Under the pieces are notes generated by a model, which saw only the letters and a list, made by a program, of their open reading frames with translations, did not search any database and was not told where the DNA came from. The position numbers and the translations under genes are program-made. From Pseudomonas sp. GM80 (GTDB taxonomy: Bacteria; Pseudomonadota; Gammaproteobacteria; Pseudomonadales; Pseudomonadaceae), in NCBI RefSeq assembly GCF_000282515.1, contig NZ_AKJD01000044.1, positions 1-33,834 on the forward strand: a DNA stretch of 33,834 nucleotides, given 5' to 3'. Below, in pieces: positions 7,947 through 16,376 of this stretch (position 1 is its first letter; each line of letters opens with the position of its first letter).

Positions 7947-8972
7947 TTAGTCGCTATTTTCTGTGTGCGCCGTATCCAGTGCATAAAACTCATGCAACTT
8001 GGCCTGCAGCAATTGCTTATCCGGCAGACAGGTTTGATATTCCGCTATCAATGCGGGCGAAAGGCTGCGATTGAGTGCGTACTCGACGACCTCATCTTCC
8101 TTGCTTGCACACAGCAGGACACCGATGGCCGGGCTTTCGTGAGGCTTGCGGACATTGCGATCCAGCGCCTCCAAATAGAAATCCAGCTTGCCGAGGTATT
8201 CCGGCTCAAAACGGCCGACCTTCAGTTCAATGGCTACAAGGCAGTTGAGCCCTCGGTGGAAGAACAGAAGATCGAGCGCGAAATCCCTCCCGCCGACTTG
8301 CAGTGGGTACTCGGAGCCGACAAAACAGAAATCGCGGCCCAGCTCGCACAAGAATTCCTTGAGGCGCGATAGCAGGCCTTGGTGCAGATCGGTTTCAGAA
8401 TGGGGGCTGGGCAAGTCGAGAAATTCGATCATGTAGGAATCGCGGAAAATCTCGAGCGCTGCGGGGTGGGATTGTTTCAGCGCGGCGGAGGCTTTTGCCG
8501 GATCGGTGACGCTTCGTTCGAACAAAGCTGATTTAAATTGGCGCTCCAACTCGCGCTTCGACCACTTTTCCTGAGCAGCCATTCGCAGGTAAAAGCCCCT
8601 CTCCTGTGGGTGTTTGCTTTGGCTCAAAATGATCATGTTATGCGTCCACGGCAATTGTCTCACCAGTGGTGAGACAATTGGATCGTCCCGATAAGCTTCA
8701 TAAAACTGGCGCATTCTGAAGAGATTTGGCCGAGTGAAACCGCGCAGTCCCGGCTGGGTATGCGCCAGATGAGCAGCCAGCTGACTAATAACGAAATCCC
8801 CCCACTCCGCCTGCTCAATCTTGCGACTGATATGCGCCCCCACCTGCCAATAAAGATCAATCAGGTGAGTATTCACCGCCTGCATAGCCTTGTGTCTGGA
8901 GCTGTGAATCAGGGCAAGCACTTCGTTGAAACGATCGCCGTCAGAGCTGCCGGTCAAGCTAGATGCGTTCAT
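7947..8972 (-). CDS. DUF1016 / YhcG-type PD-(D/E)XK nuclease domain protein, 341 aa
   Basis: Residues about 14-150 form the YhcG N-terminal domain (HLIDLYWQVGAHIS, GFTRPNLFRMRQFYEAY, PWTHNMIILSQSKH). Residues about 175-335 form the PD-(D/E)XK fold with the catalytic set D234 in FALDLLFFHR and E249-x-K251 in VAIELKVGRFEPEYLGKLDFYLEALD. The family is a putative nuclease often found near restriction or defence genes; its true substrate is not established. ATG 8972 has AGGA seven bases upstream and gives MNASSLTG; earlier codons in frame are unsupported. It sits between cysM and a PirS/PirR-like pair, where P. aeruginosa has the receptor gene pirA, and has its own upstream region beyond a terminator, which suggests an accessory insertion. 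Confidence 0.9.
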   Translation of the reverse strand: MNASSLTGSSDGDRFNEVLALIHSSRHKAMQAVNTHLIDLYWQVGAHISRKIEQAEWGDFVISQLAAHLAHTQPGLRGFTRPNLFRMRQFYEAYRDDPIVSPLVRQLPWTHNMIILSQSKHPQERGFYLRMAAQEKWSKRELERQFKSALFERSVTDPAKASAALKQSHPAALEIFRDSYMIEFLDLPSPHSETDLHQGLLSRLKEFLCELGRDFCFVGSEYPLQVGGRDFALDLLFFHRGLNCLVAIELKVGRFEPEYLGKLDFYLEALDRNVRKPHESPAIGVLLCASKEDEVVEYALNRSLSPALIAEYQTCLPDKQLLQAKLHEFYALDTAHTENSD

Positions 8973-9062
8973 GCGTAATTCCTGAAAGATTAGGTGAAGC
9001 ACGAGCCTAAACTGTTCAGGACGCTAGAAATGACCACCGATGCAGCTTGGGAAATGTCGTAC

Positions 9063-9090
9063 AAAAAAAGGCGAGCGCTCCCGCGCAGCC
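9063..9090 (-). terminator. Intrinsic terminator after the PirRS-like operon
   Basis: On the minus strand the hairpin GGCTGCGCGGGAGCGCTCGC-C (9070-9090) has nested GGC/GCC and GCGC/GCGC pairs around a GGGA loop and is followed directly by seven Ts (9063-9069). It would end the two-component transcript before the YhcG-type nuclease gene. Confidence 0.7.
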
Positions 9091-9118
9091 AGGGGGAATG
9101 CTGCCCCCGATGGACTAC

Positions 9119-9211
9119 ATCGCGAGCAGACTCACTCCTACAACGGATGTGATTTGTTCAGACGATCTGCGGTGAACGCAAATCCAATGCAGGAGTGAGC
9201 CTGCTCGCGAT
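9119..9211. repeat. REP pair overlapping the 3' end of the sensor kinase gene
   Basis: Arm 9119-9141 (ATCGCGAGCAGACTCACTCC...) and arm 9189-9211 (...GGAGTGAGCCTGCTCGCGAT) are reverse complements with two mismatches in 23. The right arm lies inside the sensor kinase reading frame. A single arm of the same type recurs at 30425-30449. Confidence 0.9.
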
Positions 9212-10582
9212 AGCGTCATTCGCCCCAACACCATCATCCGCCAATAACCGCAGATTCAGCCGCAGCCCCGCCCCGCCGTTCTCCGCCCAGATACTCCCGC
9301 CCTGACGCTGCACGGCGTTGCGCGCAATGCTCAGCCCCAGGCCAAACCCGCCGTCGCCAGGCCGCGAGCCGTCGAGGCGAGTGAACGGCAGGAAGATCCG
9401 CTGCAGATCGGACTCAGCCACCCCGCCGCCCTGATCTTCGAGCCACAAATGCCAGTAATCGCCCTCGCGTCGTCCATCGAGCCGCACAATCCCGCCCGCT
9501 GGCGAATGCCGGATGGCATTGCGCAGAATGTTCTCCAGCGCCTGCGCCAAGGTATTCAGATTGCCGCGCACCCAGCACGCAGCCTCGACCGAACATTGCA
9601 ACTGCAGGCTCGGCCAGCCACTTTCATAGCAAGCGTTATCGGTGAGCATTTCCCACAGCGCCTGAATCTGAATTGCCTCGTCCGGCAATGGCGTGCGGTC
9701 CGTGTCGAGCCAAGCCAGTTGCAAGGTGTCTTCGACCAATCGCTGCATGCCATCGACCTCACGACCGATGCGTTCGCGCAACTGCGGCAGGCCTTGTTCA
9801 CTTTCGCTGGCCACGCGCAGTCGGCTCAGCGGCGTACGCAATTCGTGGGAAAGATCTCGCAGCAGTTGCTGTTGCAGGGCGACGGTCGATTGCAGGCGCT
9901 CGGACATGGAGTCAAACGCCCTGGCCAATTCACCCAGTTCATCCGGGCGCTGAGTGATCCCGCTCGACAGGCGCACATTCAATTGATCGGCGCGCCAGGC
10001 ATTGGCCTGTTCGCGCAAGTTGTTCAGCGGCACCACCAGCAAACGATAGAGCCCGACACACAACAACAAAGTGAACAGCCCCGGAATCACACCGTTGGTG
10101 ACCACCCGCCAGAACAGCCTGTATTTGCCCGGCAAAAAACGCTCGGGCAATTCAATCACCAGACTGCCGGCAGATGGATCCTTGGGAAACGGAATGCGCA
10201 GCCATGGCCGTCCCTGCTTGTGAATCGGCCAGTCGAGACCGCGCAAGAAGGTCATGTGCTGGATTTCCTGCTCATTCAACGGCTCATTGCTCAGCGACTG
10301 CAAATTACCGCTGATCACGCCGACCCAACCGGCTTCGCGCAACTCCATGCTCTGCAACCAGCTGTCGACACCGTCGCGTTCGCCACGCTGCCAGGCGCGC
10401 TCGGCTTCAGCGGCATAGCGGGTCAATGTGCCGCGCGCTTCGTCGGAGAGGAACTGATTACGCTCCTCCATATAGCGGCCCCACGACCAGCTCAGCCAGA
10501 TCATCAGCAGACAGAACGCGACCAGCAGAAACGCCAGTTTCCAGAACAGCGAATGTCGCCCCGGCAGCTCAGACACTTTCAT
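9158..10582 (-). CDS. Two-component sensor histidine kinase, PirS-like, 474 aa
   Basis: Membrane kinase with TM1 at about 13-33, a periplasmic sensor region to about 158 and TM2 at about 160-185. A HAMP domain follows, then HisKA with the phosphoacceptor H246 (RDLSHELRTPLSRLR) and HATPase_c (NILRNAIRHSPAGG, LEDQGGG, DGGFGLGLSIARNAV). It overlaps the response regulator by 14 bases, so the two are co-translated. Position beside gacS and near cysM matches P. aeruginosa PirS (PA0930), which controls a ferric-enterobactin receptor, but no receptor gene is present and the signal is unknown. The last 19 residues, DAIASRLTPALDLRSPQIV, are encoded by a REP arm and the sequence after it, so the native C-terminus was probably replaced. 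Confidence 0.92.
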   Translation of the reverse strand: MKVSELPGRHSLFWKLAFLLVAFCLLMIWLSWSWGRYMEERNQFLSDEARGTLTRYAAEAERAWQRGERDGVDSWLQSMELREAGWVGVISGNLQSLSNEPLNEQEIQHMTFLRGLDWPIHKQGRPWLRIPFPKDPSAGSLVIELPERFLPGKYRLFWRVVTNGVIPGLFTLLLCVGLYRLLVVPLNNLREQANAWRADQLNVRLSSGITQRPDELGELARAFDSMSERLQSTVALQQQLLRDLSHELRTPLSRLRVASESEQGLPQLRERIGREVDGMQRLVEDTLQLAWLDTDRTPLPDEAIQIQALWEMLTDNACYESGWPSLQLQCSVEAACWVRGNLNTLAQALENILRNAIRHSPAGGIVRLDGRREGDYWHLWLEDQGGGVAESDLQRIFLPFTRLDGSRPGDGGFGLGLSIARNAVQRQGGSIWAENGGAGLRLNLRLLADDGVGANDAIASRLTPALDLRSPQIV

Positions 10583-11291
10583 CGGCGGCGCTCAATACAT
10601 AACCCTTGCCCCATACCGTGCGCACTTCACGCTCGCTATAACCGATGGTTTTGAGTTTGCGGCGGATCTGGCTGATGTGCATGTCGAGGCTGCGATCGTG
10701 GGCGGCATAACCGCGCTGCAACACATGCTGATAAAGGAAGGCTTTGCTGAGCACTTCTTCATCGTTGCGGTTGAGGGTCTCCAGCAAACGGTATTCGCTG
10801 CGGGTCAGCCCGGCCGCTTGCTCGCGGTAGAGCACATCGCACTGGTCTTCGTCGAAATGCAGTGTGCCCGTTGCAGCGGGGGCCGCGAGGGTCGCCGGAC
10901 GCCGATCAAGGGCAACGCGGCGCAGGATCGCTTCGATGCGCACGTGCAATTCGGCCATGCTGAACGGCTTGGGCAGATAGTCGTCGGCGCCAAGGCGAAA
11001 TCCGCTGATGCGATCAGCCTCGGCGCCGAGCGCCGACATCAGCAGCACCGGGGTCGAATGGCTCTGACGCAATTGCGTCAGCACATTCAAACCGTCCATG
11101 CCCGGCAACAGAATATCCATCAGCACCACATCGAACGGTTGGCGCTTGGCGATGTTCAGGCCTTCCTGGCCGTTCTGGCACCAGGTCACTTGAAAGCCGC
11201 TGCGGGCCAGCTGTTCGTGAACATAGGCACCGAGCACCGGGTCGTCTTCGATGGAGAGGATGCGTGGCTGGCCAACGGAAACAGGAGTCAT
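10569..11291 (-). CDS. OmpR-family response regulator, PirR-like, 240 aa
   Basis: An N-terminal receiver domain has the acidic pair E15/D16 in SIEDDP, phosphoacceptor D59 (DVVLMDILLPGMDG) and K108 (LPKPF). A C-terminal OmpR/PhoB winged helix follows from about 140 (LTRSEYRLLETLNRNDEEVLSKAFL, SLDMHISQIRRKLK, VRTVWGKGYVL). ATG 11291 is chosen, giving MTPVSVGQPRILSIEDD; a TTG at 11303 is also in frame and neither has a strong ribosome site. It is first in a two-gene operon with the sensor and diverges from gacS over about 220 bases. Position matches P. aeruginosa PirR (PA0929). Target genes cannot be read from the window. Confidence 0.92.
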   Translation of the reverse strand: MTPVSVGQPRILSIEDDPVLGAYVHEQLARSGFQVTWCQNGQEGLNIAKRQPFDVVLMDILLPGMDGLNVLTQLRQSHSTPVLLMSALGAEADRISGFRLGADDYLPKPFSMAELHVRIEAILRRVALDRRPATLAAPAATGTLHFDEDQCDVLYREQAAGLTRSEYRLLETLNRNDEEVLSKAFLYQHVLQRGYAAHDRSLDMHISQIRRKLKTIGYSEREVRTVWGKGYVLSAADESV

Positions 11292-11510
11292 GAGTATCTG
11301 CAAGTAATTCTCAGTTGAGCGCGATTATTCAAGATTGCCGGGCATCGGGCAACCGAAGGTTGACCTGTCGGACCAACGACAACCTGCGCGCAGACCGACG
11401 ACGACACCATTTTTCCGAAGATTGCCCGCGAGCAAATCGCTACACTGCGCCAATGTCGCGTGCCGGATGCACGCATGAGTCAACAGATCAGCGGGATGCA
11501 GGAGATAGGT
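11292..11510. promoter_or_regulatory. Divergent promoter region between pirR-like gene and gacS
   Basis: The 219-base gap must hold both promoters. Two overlapping inverted repeats are visible: TTGCC(8)GGCAA at 11335-11352 and CAACC-GAA-GGTTG at 11350-11362. Either could be a binding site for the adjacent regulator. The gacS start has AGGAG at 11500-11504. I found no convincing -35/-10 pair. Confidence 0.4.
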
Positions 11511-14264
11511 GTGCTCACGAAACTGGGAATCAAAGGTCGCGTGCTATTGCTGACCTTGTTGCCAACCAGCCTAATGGCGCTGGTACTCGGTGGTTATTTC
11601 ACCTGGATGCAGCAGTCCGACTTGCAGACCCAACTGATGCAGCGCGGCGAAATGATCGCCGAGCAACTGGCGCCGCTGGTCGCCCCCGCCATGGGCCATG
11701 GCGACAGTGATCTGCTCGAACGCATCGCCACCCAGTCCCTCGAACAACCGGACGTGCGCGCCGTCACCTTTCTTGCGCCCGACCGCACACCGCTGGCCCA
11801 CGCCGGGCCGACCATGCTCAATCAGGCCCCGAGTGGTGACAGCGCTTTATTGCAACGGCGCAGCGGCAATGACGCGACCCGTTACCTGATGCCGGTGTTC
11901 GGCAAGCACCGCAACCTCGCCGGAGAACTGATCCCGGAAGAAGCCGAGCGCCTGCTCGGCTGGGTCGAATTGGAGCTGTCGCACAACGGCATGTTGTTGC
12001 GCGGTTATCGCAGCCTGTTTGCCAGCCTGCTGTTGATCGCTGCCGGTCTGGCCGGCGCCGCACTGCTGGCGTTGCGCATGGGCCGCACCATCAACCGCCC
12101 GCTTGGGCAGATCAAACAAGCTGTCGCGCAACTGAAGGATGGTCATCTCGAAACCCGCCTGCCGCCACTCGGCAGTCAGGAGCTGGATGAACTGGCATCG
12201 GGCATCAACCGCATGGCCGGCACCCTGCAGAACGCCCGCGAAGAATTGCAGCACAGTGTCGATCAGGCCACCGAGGACGTGCGCCAGAACCTGGAAACCA
12301 TCGAGATCCAGAACATCGAACTCGACCTGGCGCGCAAAGAAGCGCTGGAGGCCAGCCGGATCAAATCCGAATTCCTCGCCAACATGAGTCACGAGATTCG
12401 CACGCCGCTCAACGGCATCCTCGGTTTCACCCACCTTTTACAGAAAAGCGAACTGACCCCGCGTCAGCTCGACTACCTGGGCACCATTGAAAAGTCCGCC
12501 GACAGCCTGCTGGGGATCATCAACGAGATCCTCGATTTCTCGAAGATCGAGGCCGGCAAACTGGTGCTCGACCACATCCCGTTCAATCTGCGCGATCTGC
12601 TTCAGGACACCCTGACCATTCTTGCCCCCGCTGCGCACGCCAAACAGCTTGAACTGGTCAGCCTGGTGTATCGCGACACACCGCTGTCGCTGGTCGGTGA
12701 CCCGCTGCGCTTGAAGCAGATCCTCACCAACCTGGTCAGCAACGCGATCAAGTTCACCCGCGAAGGCACCATCGTCGCCCGCGCCATGCTCGAAGACGAA
12801 AACGACGACAGCGTGCAATTGCGCATTAGCGTTCAGGACACCGGTATCGGCCTGTCGAGCCAGGACGTGCGCGCACTGTTCCAGGCTTTCAGCCAGGCGG
12901 ACAATTCGCTGTCGCGCCAACCCGGCGGCACAGGTCTGGGGCTGGTGATTTCCAAGCGCCTGATCGAGCAGATGGGTGGCGAAATCGGCGTCGACAGTAC
13001 GCCAGGCGAAGGTTCGGAATTCTGGATCAGCCTGAGCCTGCCCAAGACCCGCGACGACGCCGAAGACCTGCCCGCAGCGCCGCTGCTCGGGCGCCGCGTG
13101 GCGGTGCTGGAAAACCATGAACTGGCGCGTCAGGCCCTGCAGCATCAACTGGAAGACTGCGGCCTCGACGTCACCACTTTCAATACCCTGGAAAGCCTGA
13201 CCAATGGCGTCACGGGCGCGCACCAGACCGATCAGGCGATTGATCTGGCGGTCATGGGCATCACCAGCAACGACATGCTGCCCGAGCGCTTGAACCAGCA
13301 CATCTGGGACCTTGAACACCTCGGCTGCAAAGTGCTGGTGCTGTGTCCGACCACCGAACAGACGCTGTTCCATCTGTCAGTGCCCAACCCGCACAGTCAG
13401 TTGCAGGCGAAACCGGCCTGCACGCGCAAACTGCGTCGGGCGCTGGCCGATCTGGTCAACCCGCGCCAGCCGCGCACCGAACCGGGGGAACCGTTGTCGA
13501 GTCGGGCACCGCGGGTGCTGTGCGTCGACGACAACCCGGCCAACTTGCTGCTGGTGCAAACCCTGCTCGAAGACATGGGCGCCAAGGTGCTCGCGGTCGA
13601 GAGCGGTTATGCAGCGGTCAAAGCGGTGCAGAGCGAATCGTTCGACCTGGTGTTGATGGACGTGCAGATGCCCGGGATGGACGGGCGTCAGAGCACCGAA
13701 ACCATTCGCCAGTGGGAGAGCGAACGGCATTGCACGCCGCTACCGATCGTCGCCCTCACCGCCCACGCCATGGCCAACGAAAAACGCGCGCTGCTGCAGA
13801 GCGGCATGGACGACTACCTGACCAAACCGATCAGCGAACGGCAACTGGCGCAGGTGGTGTTGAAGTGGACGGGGCTCGCGCTGCGAAACCAGGGGCCGGA
13901 GCGGGCCAGCGAAAGCGCAGCCGGCAATCACGAGTTGCCGGTGCTCGATCATGAGGAAGGCTTGCGCCTGGCCGCTGGCAAGGCTGACCTCGCAGCGGAC
14001 ATGCTGGCGATGCTGCTGGCGTCGCTGGAAGCCGACCGCGAAGCCATTTGCAGCGCCCGCGAGAGCCACGACCAGAACGCCCTGCTCGAACGCGTGCACC
14101 GCCTGCACGGCGCCACCCGTTATTGCGGCGTCCCGCAATTGCGCGCGGCCTGTCAGCGCAGTGAAACCCTGCTCAAGCAGGACGACCCCAAGGCCGCCGC
14201 CGCACTGGATGAGCTGGAACGCTCGATCAATCGACTCGCGGCACAGGCGCGGATCAGCGCCTGA
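11511..14264 (+). CDS. gacS: Hybrid sensor kinase GacS (BarA/LemA), 917 aa
   Basis: GacS phosphorylates GacA, which turns on the small RNAs RsmX/Y/Z and so secondary metabolites, biofilm and secreted factors. Domains in order: TM1 (about 11-33), periplasmic loop, TM2 (about 170-192), HAMP, HisKA with H294 (NMSHEIRTPLNGILGF), HATPase_c (NLVSNAIKF, DTGIGL, GTGLGLVISKRLIEQMGGEI), a degenerate receiver-like segment (about 527-640), a receiver with D717 (DLVLMDVQMPGMDG) and K772 (LTKPI), and an HPt domain with H863 (ERVHRLHGATRYCG). The GTG at 11511 is chosen: AGGAG lies 6 bases upstream, the length becomes the classic 917, and H294/D717/H863 match the numbering in the literature. All phosphorelay residues are intact. 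Confidence 0.98.
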   Translation: MLTKLGIKGRVLLLTLLPTSLMALVLGGYFTWMQQSDLQTQLMQRGEMIAEQLAPLVAPAMGHGDSDLLERIATQSLEQPDVRAVTFLAPDRTPLAHAGPTMLNQAPSGDSALLQRRSGNDATRYLMPVFGKHRNLAGELIPEEAERLLGWVELELSHNGMLLRGYRSLFASLLLIAAGLAGAALLALRMGRTINRPLGQIKQAVAQLKDGHLETRLPPLGSQELDELASGINRMAGTLQNAREELQHSVDQATEDVRQNLETIEIQNIELDLARKEALEASRIKSEFLANMSHEIRTPLNGILGFTHLLQKSELTPRQLDYLGTIEKSADSLLGIINEILDFSKIEAGKLVLDHIPFNLRDLLQDTLTILAPAAHAKQLELVSLVYRDTPLSLVGDPLRLKQILTNLVSNAIKFTREGTIVARAMLEDENDDSVQLRISVQDTGIGLSSQDVRALFQAFSQADNSLSRQPGGTGLGLVISKRLIEQMGGEIGVDSTPGEGSEFWISLSLPKTRDDAEDLPAAPLLGRRVAVLENHELARQALQHQLEDCGLDVTTFNTLESLTNGVTGAHQTDQAIDLAVMGITSNDMLPERLNQHIWDLEHLGCKVLVLCPTTEQTLFHLSVPNPHSQLQAKPACTRKLRRALADLVNPRQPRTEPGEPLSSRAPRVLCVDDNPANLLLVQTLLEDMGAKVLAVESGYAAVKAVQSESFDLVLMDVQMPGMDGRQSTETIRQWESERHCTPLPIVALTAHAMANEKRALLQSGMDDYLTKPISERQLAQVVLKWTGLALRNQGPERASESAAGNHELPVLDHEEGLRLAAGKADLAADMLAMLLASLEADREAICSARESHDQNALLERVHRLHGATRYCGVPQLRAACQRSETLLKQDDPKAAAALDELERSINRLAAQARISA

Positions 14265-14347
14265 TCCACAGCAATGCCATGAAGGCTCAGGCGCGCTAAA
14301 GTTGTCGCGGGTGATTGCAGCCCGCGTCGATGCTCCAGGAGGATTTC

Positions 14348-15337
14348 ATGCGCACGATCGTTTTCAGCAGCCAGACCTACGACCGCGACAGCTTCATCGC
14401 TGCCGACGACCCGGCCGACATCGAACTGCACTTTCAACCGGCGCGGCTCAGCCTCGACACGGCGGCACTGGCCGACGGGCATGACGTCGTTTGTGCGTTC
14501 ATCAATGACGACCTCAGTGCCACCGTACTCGAACGTCTGGCCGCGGGCGGCACCCGACTGATCGCCTTGCGCTCGGCGGGCTACAACCATGTTGACCTGA
14601 TGGCCGCCAAACGCCTGGGGCTGACCGTCGTTCGCGTCCCGGCCTACTCGCCTCACGCGGTGGCCGAACATGCGGTGGCGTTGATCCTGGCACTGAACCG
14701 GCGTTTGCACCGCGCCTACAACCGCACCCGCGAAGGCGATTTCAGCCTGCACGGGCTGACCGGTTTCGATCTGGTCGGCAAAACCGTCGGCATTGTCGGC
14801 ACCGGGCAGATCGGTGCGACGTTTGCGAAGATCATGCACGGCTTCGGGTGTGAGTTGCTTGCATACGATCCGTATCCAAACCCACAGGTTCTCGCCCTCG
14901 GCGCGCGTTATCTGAGCCTGCCGGAACTGCTCGCACAGTCGCGCATCATCAGCCTGCACTGCCCGCTCAACGAGCAGAGCAAACACCTGATCAACCGTGA
15001 CTCACTGGCGCACATGCAACCGGGCGCCATGCTCATCAACACCGGCCGTGGTGGTCTGGTCGATACGCCGGCGCTGATCGACGCGCTGAAAGAAGGTCAG
15101 CTCGGCTATCTGGGTCTGGATGTGTATGAAGAAGAGGCGCAACTGTTTTTCGAGGATCGCTCCGACCTGCCGCTGCAGGACGATGTGCTGGCGCGCTTGC
15201 TGACCTTCCCGAATGTGATCATCACCGCGCATCAGGCTTTCCTGACGCGCGAGGCACTGGGTGCGATTGCCGCGACGACCCTGCACAACATCGCCGCCTG
15301 GGCGGCCGGTGCGCCGCAGAACCAGGTCGAGGGTTGA
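14348..15337 (+). CDS. ldhA: D-lactate dehydrogenase-type 2-hydroxyacid dehydrogenase, 329 aa
   Basis: An NAD-dependent D-2-hydroxyacid dehydrogenase, most like fermentative D-lactate dehydrogenase that interconverts pyruvate and D-lactate. The nucleotide site is VGIVGTGQIG (147-156) followed by an acidic residue in AYDPYP. The catalytic residues are R234 (NTGRGGLVD), E263 (VYEEEAQ) and H295 (TAHQAFLT), one less than the E. coli LdhA numbering throughout. AGGAGG stands 6 bases before ATG 14348; the longer frame from 14315 has no such site. It follows gacS by 83 bases on the same strand, the arrangement of PA0928-PA0927 in P. aeruginosa, and converges with the next gene with a 21-base gap. Confidence 0.92.
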   Translation: MRTIVFSSQTYDRDSFIAADDPADIELHFQPARLSLDTAALADGHDVVCAFINDDLSATVLERLAAGGTRLIALRSAGYNHVDLMAAKRLGLTVVRVPAYSPHAVAEHAVALILALNRRLHRAYNRTREGDFSLHGLTGFDLVGKTVGIVGTGQIGATFAKIMHGFGCELLAYDPYPNPQVLALGARYLSLPELLAQSRIISLHCPLNEQSKHLINRDSLAHMQPGAMLINTGRGGLVDTPALIDALKEGQLGYLGLDVYEEEAQLFFEDRSDLPLQDDVLARLLTFPNVIITAHQAFLTREALGAIAATTLHNIAAWAAGAPQNQVEG

Positions 15338-15358
15338 CGCGCAGGCGGCGAATTCGGG

Positions 15359-15808
15359 CTAGAGCGACGCCGCCAGTATCAACAGCGCCAGCCAGCCGAA
15401 ACCGAAAAAGCGCTGCTTCATCGAGTGCCCGCGGCGCAGCAGGAACCAGACGAAAATCATCGGCATCAGGAACACCATGATTTTCAGCCAGCCTTCGACC
15501 GGGCGGCTGCCGTCTTCATTGATGTGCATTTCAACCCCGGTGGCCGGCGCACGACGACGCTCTTCGGCGGCGGGCGTGACGGGCGGCAACGGCTGCGTTG
15601 CGGGAGGGACGAACGCCTCCGGCACTGCTTTGTTGCGGGGCAGACTGCCGAACGAAATGGTCGAGACCTGAACGGGCGTGGCGCCAGACTGCGGTTGTGC
15701 TGCAGGTACCTGGCTGGCCTGCGCCGCCATCGGTGCGCCGCAATGAATGCACGCGGCTGCTTGCGAGCTGATGCTGCGCTTGCATTCATAACATTCGATC
15801 AGCGCCAT
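15359..15808 (-). CDS. Zinc-ribbon membrane protein, 149 aa
   Basis: The first 25 residues are a zinc ribbon with C6-x2-C9 and C20-x2-C23 (ECYECK, CIHCG). A Pro/Ala-rich linker runs from about 27 to 100. Two hydrophobic segments near the C-terminus (about 107-125 and 132-149) should anchor it in the inner membrane with the ribbon in the cytoplasm. No catalytic motif is visible, and similar proteins are of unknown function. ATG 15808 (MALIECYECK) is chosen because AAGGA lies seven bases upstream and the longer frame to 15943 runs across the divergent promoter region. It shares a 133-base intergenic region with the next gene on the plus strand. Confidence 0.85.
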   Translation of the reverse strand: MALIECYECKRSISSQAAACIHCGAPMAAQASQVPAAQPQSGATPVQVSTISFGSLPRNKAVPEAFVPPATQPLPPVTPAAEERRRAPATGVEMHINEDGSRPVEGWLKIMVFLMPMIFVWFLLRRGHSMKQRFFGFGWLALLILAASL

Positions 15809-15941
15809 GTTGCGTTCCTTCAGAGTCGAGGGCGGCAGTTTGCCATGGGTGTGGGTCGATTTGAACCGGATCGAAGGTCGCACGCGCACATCATTCTGCA
15901 ACCGGGCCCGTGCTAGCATGTCGCGCATATTTGGAGGACCC

Positions 15942-16376
15942 ATGGTCGAACACGATTTCCGCTACAACCTGATGAACCCGCAACACACCCTCACCGAATG
16001 CCGCGCGCTGGTTCCGGGCCGCTATCAGGTGACCGGCAACGGTGGCTCGATTCGCATCGGTGACGCGCTGTTGGTCACCCTCAAAGGCAGCAAGGATTTG
16101 TCCATGCGCCTGACCGTCGAAACCGTTCGCCACCTGATCAATCCGCCAGGCCAATGGACCGCGATGACCACGGGCCCCGTGTTCGGTGAACTGGCCATCC
16201 ATACCTGGCAGGTCAACTGCGACAGCTGCGCCAAAGAGCTGAGCTTTGAATTTGCCGTGGATGCCAAACTAGGCAAAACCGCGGAGAAACCGGCGGCCAC
16301 GGCACGTATCGCCGAGCTGGGCTGGAAAGCCGTTGGCGACAAGCACCTGTGCCCGAAATGCCAGGAGCCTGCGTGA
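15942..16376 (+). CDS. Cys-motif hypothetical protein, 144 aa
   Basis: I do not recognise a named family. The N-terminal two-thirds looks beta-rich and soluble (YQVTGNGGSIRIGDALLVTLKGS). Two pairs, C93-x2-C96 (NCDSC) and C137-x2-C140 (CPKC), are arranged like a zinc knuckle split by a 40-residue segment. GGAGG at 15932-15936 supports ATG 15942. The stop overlaps the start of the META-domain lipoprotein by one base (TGATG), so the two are translationally coupled and probably work in one process. Position downstream of gacS-ldhA suggests a core Pseudomonas gene rather than a recent arrival. Confidence 0.85.
   Translation: MVEHDFRYNLMNPQHTLTECRALVPGRYQVTGNGGSIRIGDALLVTLKGSKDLSMRLTVETVRHLINPPGQWTAMTTGPVFGELAIHTWQVNCDSCAKELSFEFAVDAKLGKTAEKPAATARIAELGWKAVGDKHLCPKCQEPA

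Noticed and set aside
14306..14326. CGCGGG/CCCGCG hairpin between gacS and ldhA as a terminator
   Set aside because: The stem is short, has no T-run and overlaps the approach to the ldhA ribosome site; not supported.
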